Source: Janthinobacterium sp. GW456P (GTDB lineage: Bacteria; Pseudomonadota; Gammaproteobacteria; Burkholderiales; Burkholderiaceae_D). Taken from it: 64,000 nucleotides of DNA. Positions 63,001-64,000 of this stretch are shown here, one piece after another. Location: contig NZ_NEHB01000029.1 in NCBI RefSeq assembly GCF_002127655.1, positions 26,470 through 90,469 of the forward strand. The letters are read 5' to 3'. The translations under genes were made by a program, and so were the position numbers. Numbering within the stretch: the stretch's first letter is position 1; each line of letters starts with the position of its first letter. The notes under the pieces are model-generated. The model was not told the DNA's origin and searched no databases. It saw only the letters and a program-made list of their open reading frames with translations.

Positions 63001-64000
63001 GTGGCCAGCCTGTCCAACAGCGACTATGTGCTGAACGGCCTGGTCGGCGGCGATTCCTTCATCGTATCATCAAGCGGCCTGTACGGCGGCATCAACGTCG
63101 GCAGCTACGCCGTCAACGCCCTGCTCTCGGCCGGCAACTTCACGGCTGGCGCGGGCACCCTGGCCAGCAACTACAACCTGCCCGTCGCGGCCAGCGGCAC
63201 GGGCAGCATCACGCCGAAGGCGCTGACGGCCGTGGTGATCGGCACGCCGAGCAAAATCTACGACGGCAACGCGAATGCCACCCTGTCCGCCGGTAATTAC
63301 CAGCTGCAAGGCTTTGCCGGAGGCCAGTCGGCCACGGTCGGCCAGGTGGCGGGCCTGTACAATTCCAGCGACGTGGCGGGCGCCAGCAGCGTCAGCGCCC
63401 TGCTGTCAGCCGGCGACTTCACGGCCGGCGGCGGCACCTTGCTCAGCAATTACATCCTGCCGACGAGCGCCAGCGGCGCCGCCGTCATCACGCCCAAGAC
63501 CCTGACGGCCAGCCTGACGGGCGCCATCGTCAAGACCTACGACGGCACGACGGCGGCGCTGCTGGGCGGCGCCAACTACAACTTCGCCGGCTTCATCGGC
63601 GGCCAGTCGGCCAGCATCACGCAAACGGCCGGCAGCTACAATTCCGCCAATGTGGCCAGTGCGAACAGCGTGACGGCAGGCCTGTCGGCCGGCGACTTCA
63701 CGGCCGGTGCCGGCACCACCTTGTCGAACTACGCGCTGCCTTCCTCGGCCAGCGGCGTTGCCAGCATCACGGCCAGGACCTTGACGGCCAGCCTTGCGGG
63801 CAGCATCGGCCGTGTCTACAACGGCACGACCACGACCAGCCTGACGGGCGCCAACTATGCGCTCGATGGCCTGGTGGCCGGCGAATCGTTCAGCGTGAAC
63901 AAGATCACGGGCAACTTCGACAGCCGCAACGCGGGCAGCCGCACGGTCAGCACGACGCTGTCGTCCGAGGATTTCACGGCCGGCGCAGGCACGTCATATG
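57067..64000 (+). CDS. giant two-partner secretion exoprotein (TpsA), partial at the 3' end
   Basis: At least 2311 residues, no stop in the frame, continuing past the window. GGAGA precedes the ATG. The N-terminus is an extended signal peptide (FYRLIWSEAQGAWIAVAE, then a hydrophobic core ending AAWA). The haemagglutination-activity TPS domain follows, with NPNG in VFLSNPNGVYF near residue 145. Residues about 570-1580 hold some 14 repeats of about 70 residues, each with a core like NGNYLV-S-W-NG-GAVTWG and NSLVGS, resembling beta-propeller blades. From about residue 1860 come YDG/MBG-type repeats of about 90 residues (KTYGD, KQYDG, KIYDG, KTYDG, RVYNG). It is a predicted surface adhesin. Confidence 0.95.
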   Translation, partial: MSGHATINRFYRLIWSEAQGAWIAVAENTRGRGKRSGRGAFMAALFAGLGLAPAAWAAPPAPNQLPTGGQVTGGTVNIAQAGAQMSINQASQRGAIDWQTFNVGAQAQVNFQQPNSAAVTLNRVQDSQASQIFGRITANGQVFLSNPNGVYFSPTASVSVGGLVATTHTMSTADFMAGSNTFTRNGATGAVVNDGNLQAGLGGYIAMLAPQVRNNGIVIAQAGTVAMAAGEQIALQFSDSRTLAGVLVSPSAIAALVENGAAVHAPGGLIIMSAQAANQLQGGVVRNSGALEATGLAARGGKIVLDSSGLVENGGSLDVSGSQGGSIAIAGDRMLNAGGLRADGGGAIGSTLANGLVETASATVSAQGGGSIAIDGGAGKIYTSGRYQADGEHGGKVVITARDVALMGASVSATGASGGGTILIGGDYQGRNTAIRNAVNTTVGKGVRLNADATGAGNGGKVVVWSEEKTVFGGDIGARGGAWGGDGGIMEVSGKQTLHFGGTANGYARYGKSGTLLLDPKDIYIDSQLSGQLEFVDPHPTAGGSFGKTTTALTTTAGTTITRTGYVVITNPDDNLGATGSGAAYLFRQSDQALISTLYGTHAGDKVGSYAVTSLANGNFVVSSNLWDNGKGAVTWGNGTTGWGAGAQAVSATNSLVGSTGTHLSSQGYATSDNVGGSAIKTLSNGNYLVGTGSWSDSRGALTFGDGGTGVAGVVSAGNSLVGGTPMTIVPADGYKQYKFGDQVGGSINLLPNDNYVLVNSAWNKGVGAVTFGSGSSALTGVVGAANSLVGDSARFDATGNGTGTDKVGKYFQALSGSQFLIYGSDWNNSAGMVASFDGVNAVTGLVSAANSLVGGASDALSSGGVTLLGNNNAYVISSPGWNSARGAATWVAYGTNVKNAVVANGLIGSTTGDSIGSKAVTVLDNNDYVVSSPNWNGTRGASTLVDGTTGLSKASQDGTVGAGNSLVGSQVNDRVGAGGILALVGNGNYLALSPYWANGGNASAGAVTWNSGASPTLGAVSAANSLVGSFSGDRIGSYQYNSYQTNNPVPVLQEGTSISLLSNGNYAVASPMWNGTRGAVTWSSGATGATVDGGHTISAANSFIGSNVADFIGGFVVPSDIVTNPVNGGTSHQDAIGNGVTALSNGNFVTASSYWRNGAALRAGAVTWSDGNGAPTVGAVSAANSLVGSVTDDRVGTAKNNVNGVTALLAGYDSNGKQLYSGNYLVSSILWDNGALADAGAVTWGSGTGPLTGTVSNANSVLGLKANDSKDWTITPLAVSGSYLIQNQYWDNGAATGAGALTWVNGSTGRLSDYAAQGSRNIVSAANSLVGTQANDNVGSYVDYLYNYDAVNNINRYTGNYIALSTNWANAANATAGAVTWGSGAAGVSGVIGRNNSIVGEKAGDALGSYYAVLINGHYLVANPNRDINGIVNAGAVSWVDGNTGRLNDYAAQGNQNIQSAANAMVGSHVNDYVGSGIQLASYYGTTADYANPGYFIISPDWNCGAGAVNFISNASAPLTGVVGPDNAGVGNPNGRFWGGLGTYPNMSLASSNTAFVTFAGDNGHVILVSSSMPSATPMWLPGATGYGDAEGATQAMTPDYIAGVLRTGTSVTLQANNDIFVKSGIDASGGVAGGALTMQAGRSIAVLGDIITGNRDLNLIANDSLANGVKDAYRDAGIATISMGSNAQGAPAVIDAGTGHVSMLMADGSDKSNHMAGSISVNSITAASIKLLNQGNGAGTLADLPDLSANCCGFDVGYRGIGADVTLNSGAILSASGAGTAVTLAAKGNFNNNSGNGAASIALSDPGARWLVYANAPGTSTFGNLDSNNTAIWNSSYTGSDATQTGNRYLFTYQPTITVNTQNVSKTYGDDLATGTALADQVISLSGAQGAVAGAYLGDTVSTALSGAVTATSAGAAATAGAAGSPYAITVNLGGVTGNNGYAVALGSNTPRTLTVQKKTLTASLNPVSKQYDGSNVASLSNSDYVLNGLVGGDSFIVSSSGLYGGINVGSYAVNALLSAGNFTAGAGTLASNYNLPVAASGTGSITPKALTAVVIGTPSKIYDGNANATLSAGNYQLQGFAGGQSATVGQVAGLYNSSDVAGASSVSALLSAGDFTAGGGTLLSNYILPTSASGAAVITPKTLTASLTGAIVKTYDGTTAALLGGANYNFAGFIGGQSASITQTAGSYNSANVASANSVTAGLSAGDFTAGAGTTLSNYALPSSASGVASITARTLTASLAGSIGRVYNGTTTTSLTGANYALDGLVAGESFSVNKITGNFDSRNAGSRTVSTTLSSEDFTAGAGTSY

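Overview
The window reads as chromosome from a GC-rich, Gram-negative betaproteobacterium of the Oxalobacteraceae type (Janthinobacterium, Duganella or Massilia). This is inferred from codon use, zinc-type HemB, betaproteobacterial porin, ActP/DUF485, NsrR and hmp gene types, and many GC-rich inverted repeats. The exact genus cannot be fixed from sequence alone. I see no rRNA, tRNA, CRISPR array, prophage or complete insertion sequence. Genes are densely packed and nearly all are intact. The two end genes run off the window, and one small membrane gene (21491-22131) is frameshifted.

Layout. 1-8.4 kb (minus strand): a sigma-54 activator (partial), then an aromatic-acid module reading MFS permease > two-component flavin hydroxylase (large FAD subunit plus 61-aa coupling protein) > homogentisate dioxygenase. 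It resembles the 3-hydroxyphenylacetate (mha/hmg) route. A LuxR-type regulator, msrA and an MBL hydrolase follow. 8.5-16.4 kb: hemB, a DUF535 gene, an OmpR-type two-component pair, a DUF481 protein, an esterase lipoprotein and an orphan protein with a ParS/MbcA-like antitoxin domain. 16.4-21.1 kb: an HD-GYP response regulator and a 1235-aa MHYT-PAS hybrid kinase with REC and Hpt. 21.5-27.6 kb: the frameshifted gene, an SseB-like gene and a Fur-boxed FecI/FecR/TonB-receptor iron-uptake cassette. 27.7-33.2 kb: pyruvate kinase, GAPDH and PEP carboxylase.

33.2-37.9 kb is a nitric-oxide module. nsrR has a candidate NsrR operator at its own start. A hemerythrin-hmp operon has a near-consensus NsrR box over its -35 element. 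Acetate permease genes sit between them. 38.1-44.2 kb is the most unusual segment: a six-gene stressosome-type operon with RsbR, RsbS, RsbT, an ATPase-PP2C fusion, an ATPase-histidine kinase-REC fusion and a REC-HK-REC hybrid, and no sigma-B, RsbV or RsbW in view. 44.3-49.4 kb holds a metallophosphoesterase, a DUF4303 protein, a divergent LysR/SDR pair and an Rrf2-controlled FAD oxidoreductase.

49.5-54.2 kb is a periplasmic FAD-dehydrogenase operon (porin, small subunit, GMC flavoprotein, tri-haem cytochrome c), with an FNR-type box near its promoter and a strong terminator at its end. A MarR/HpaR-like regulator follows. 55.3-64 kb is a two-partner secretion system. A TpsB transporter precedes a TpsA exoprotein of more than 2300 residues. 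The exoprotein has an ESPR signal, a haemagglutinin-type N-domain, about 14 propeller-like repeats and at least four or five YDG/MBG-type repeats, and it continues past the window.
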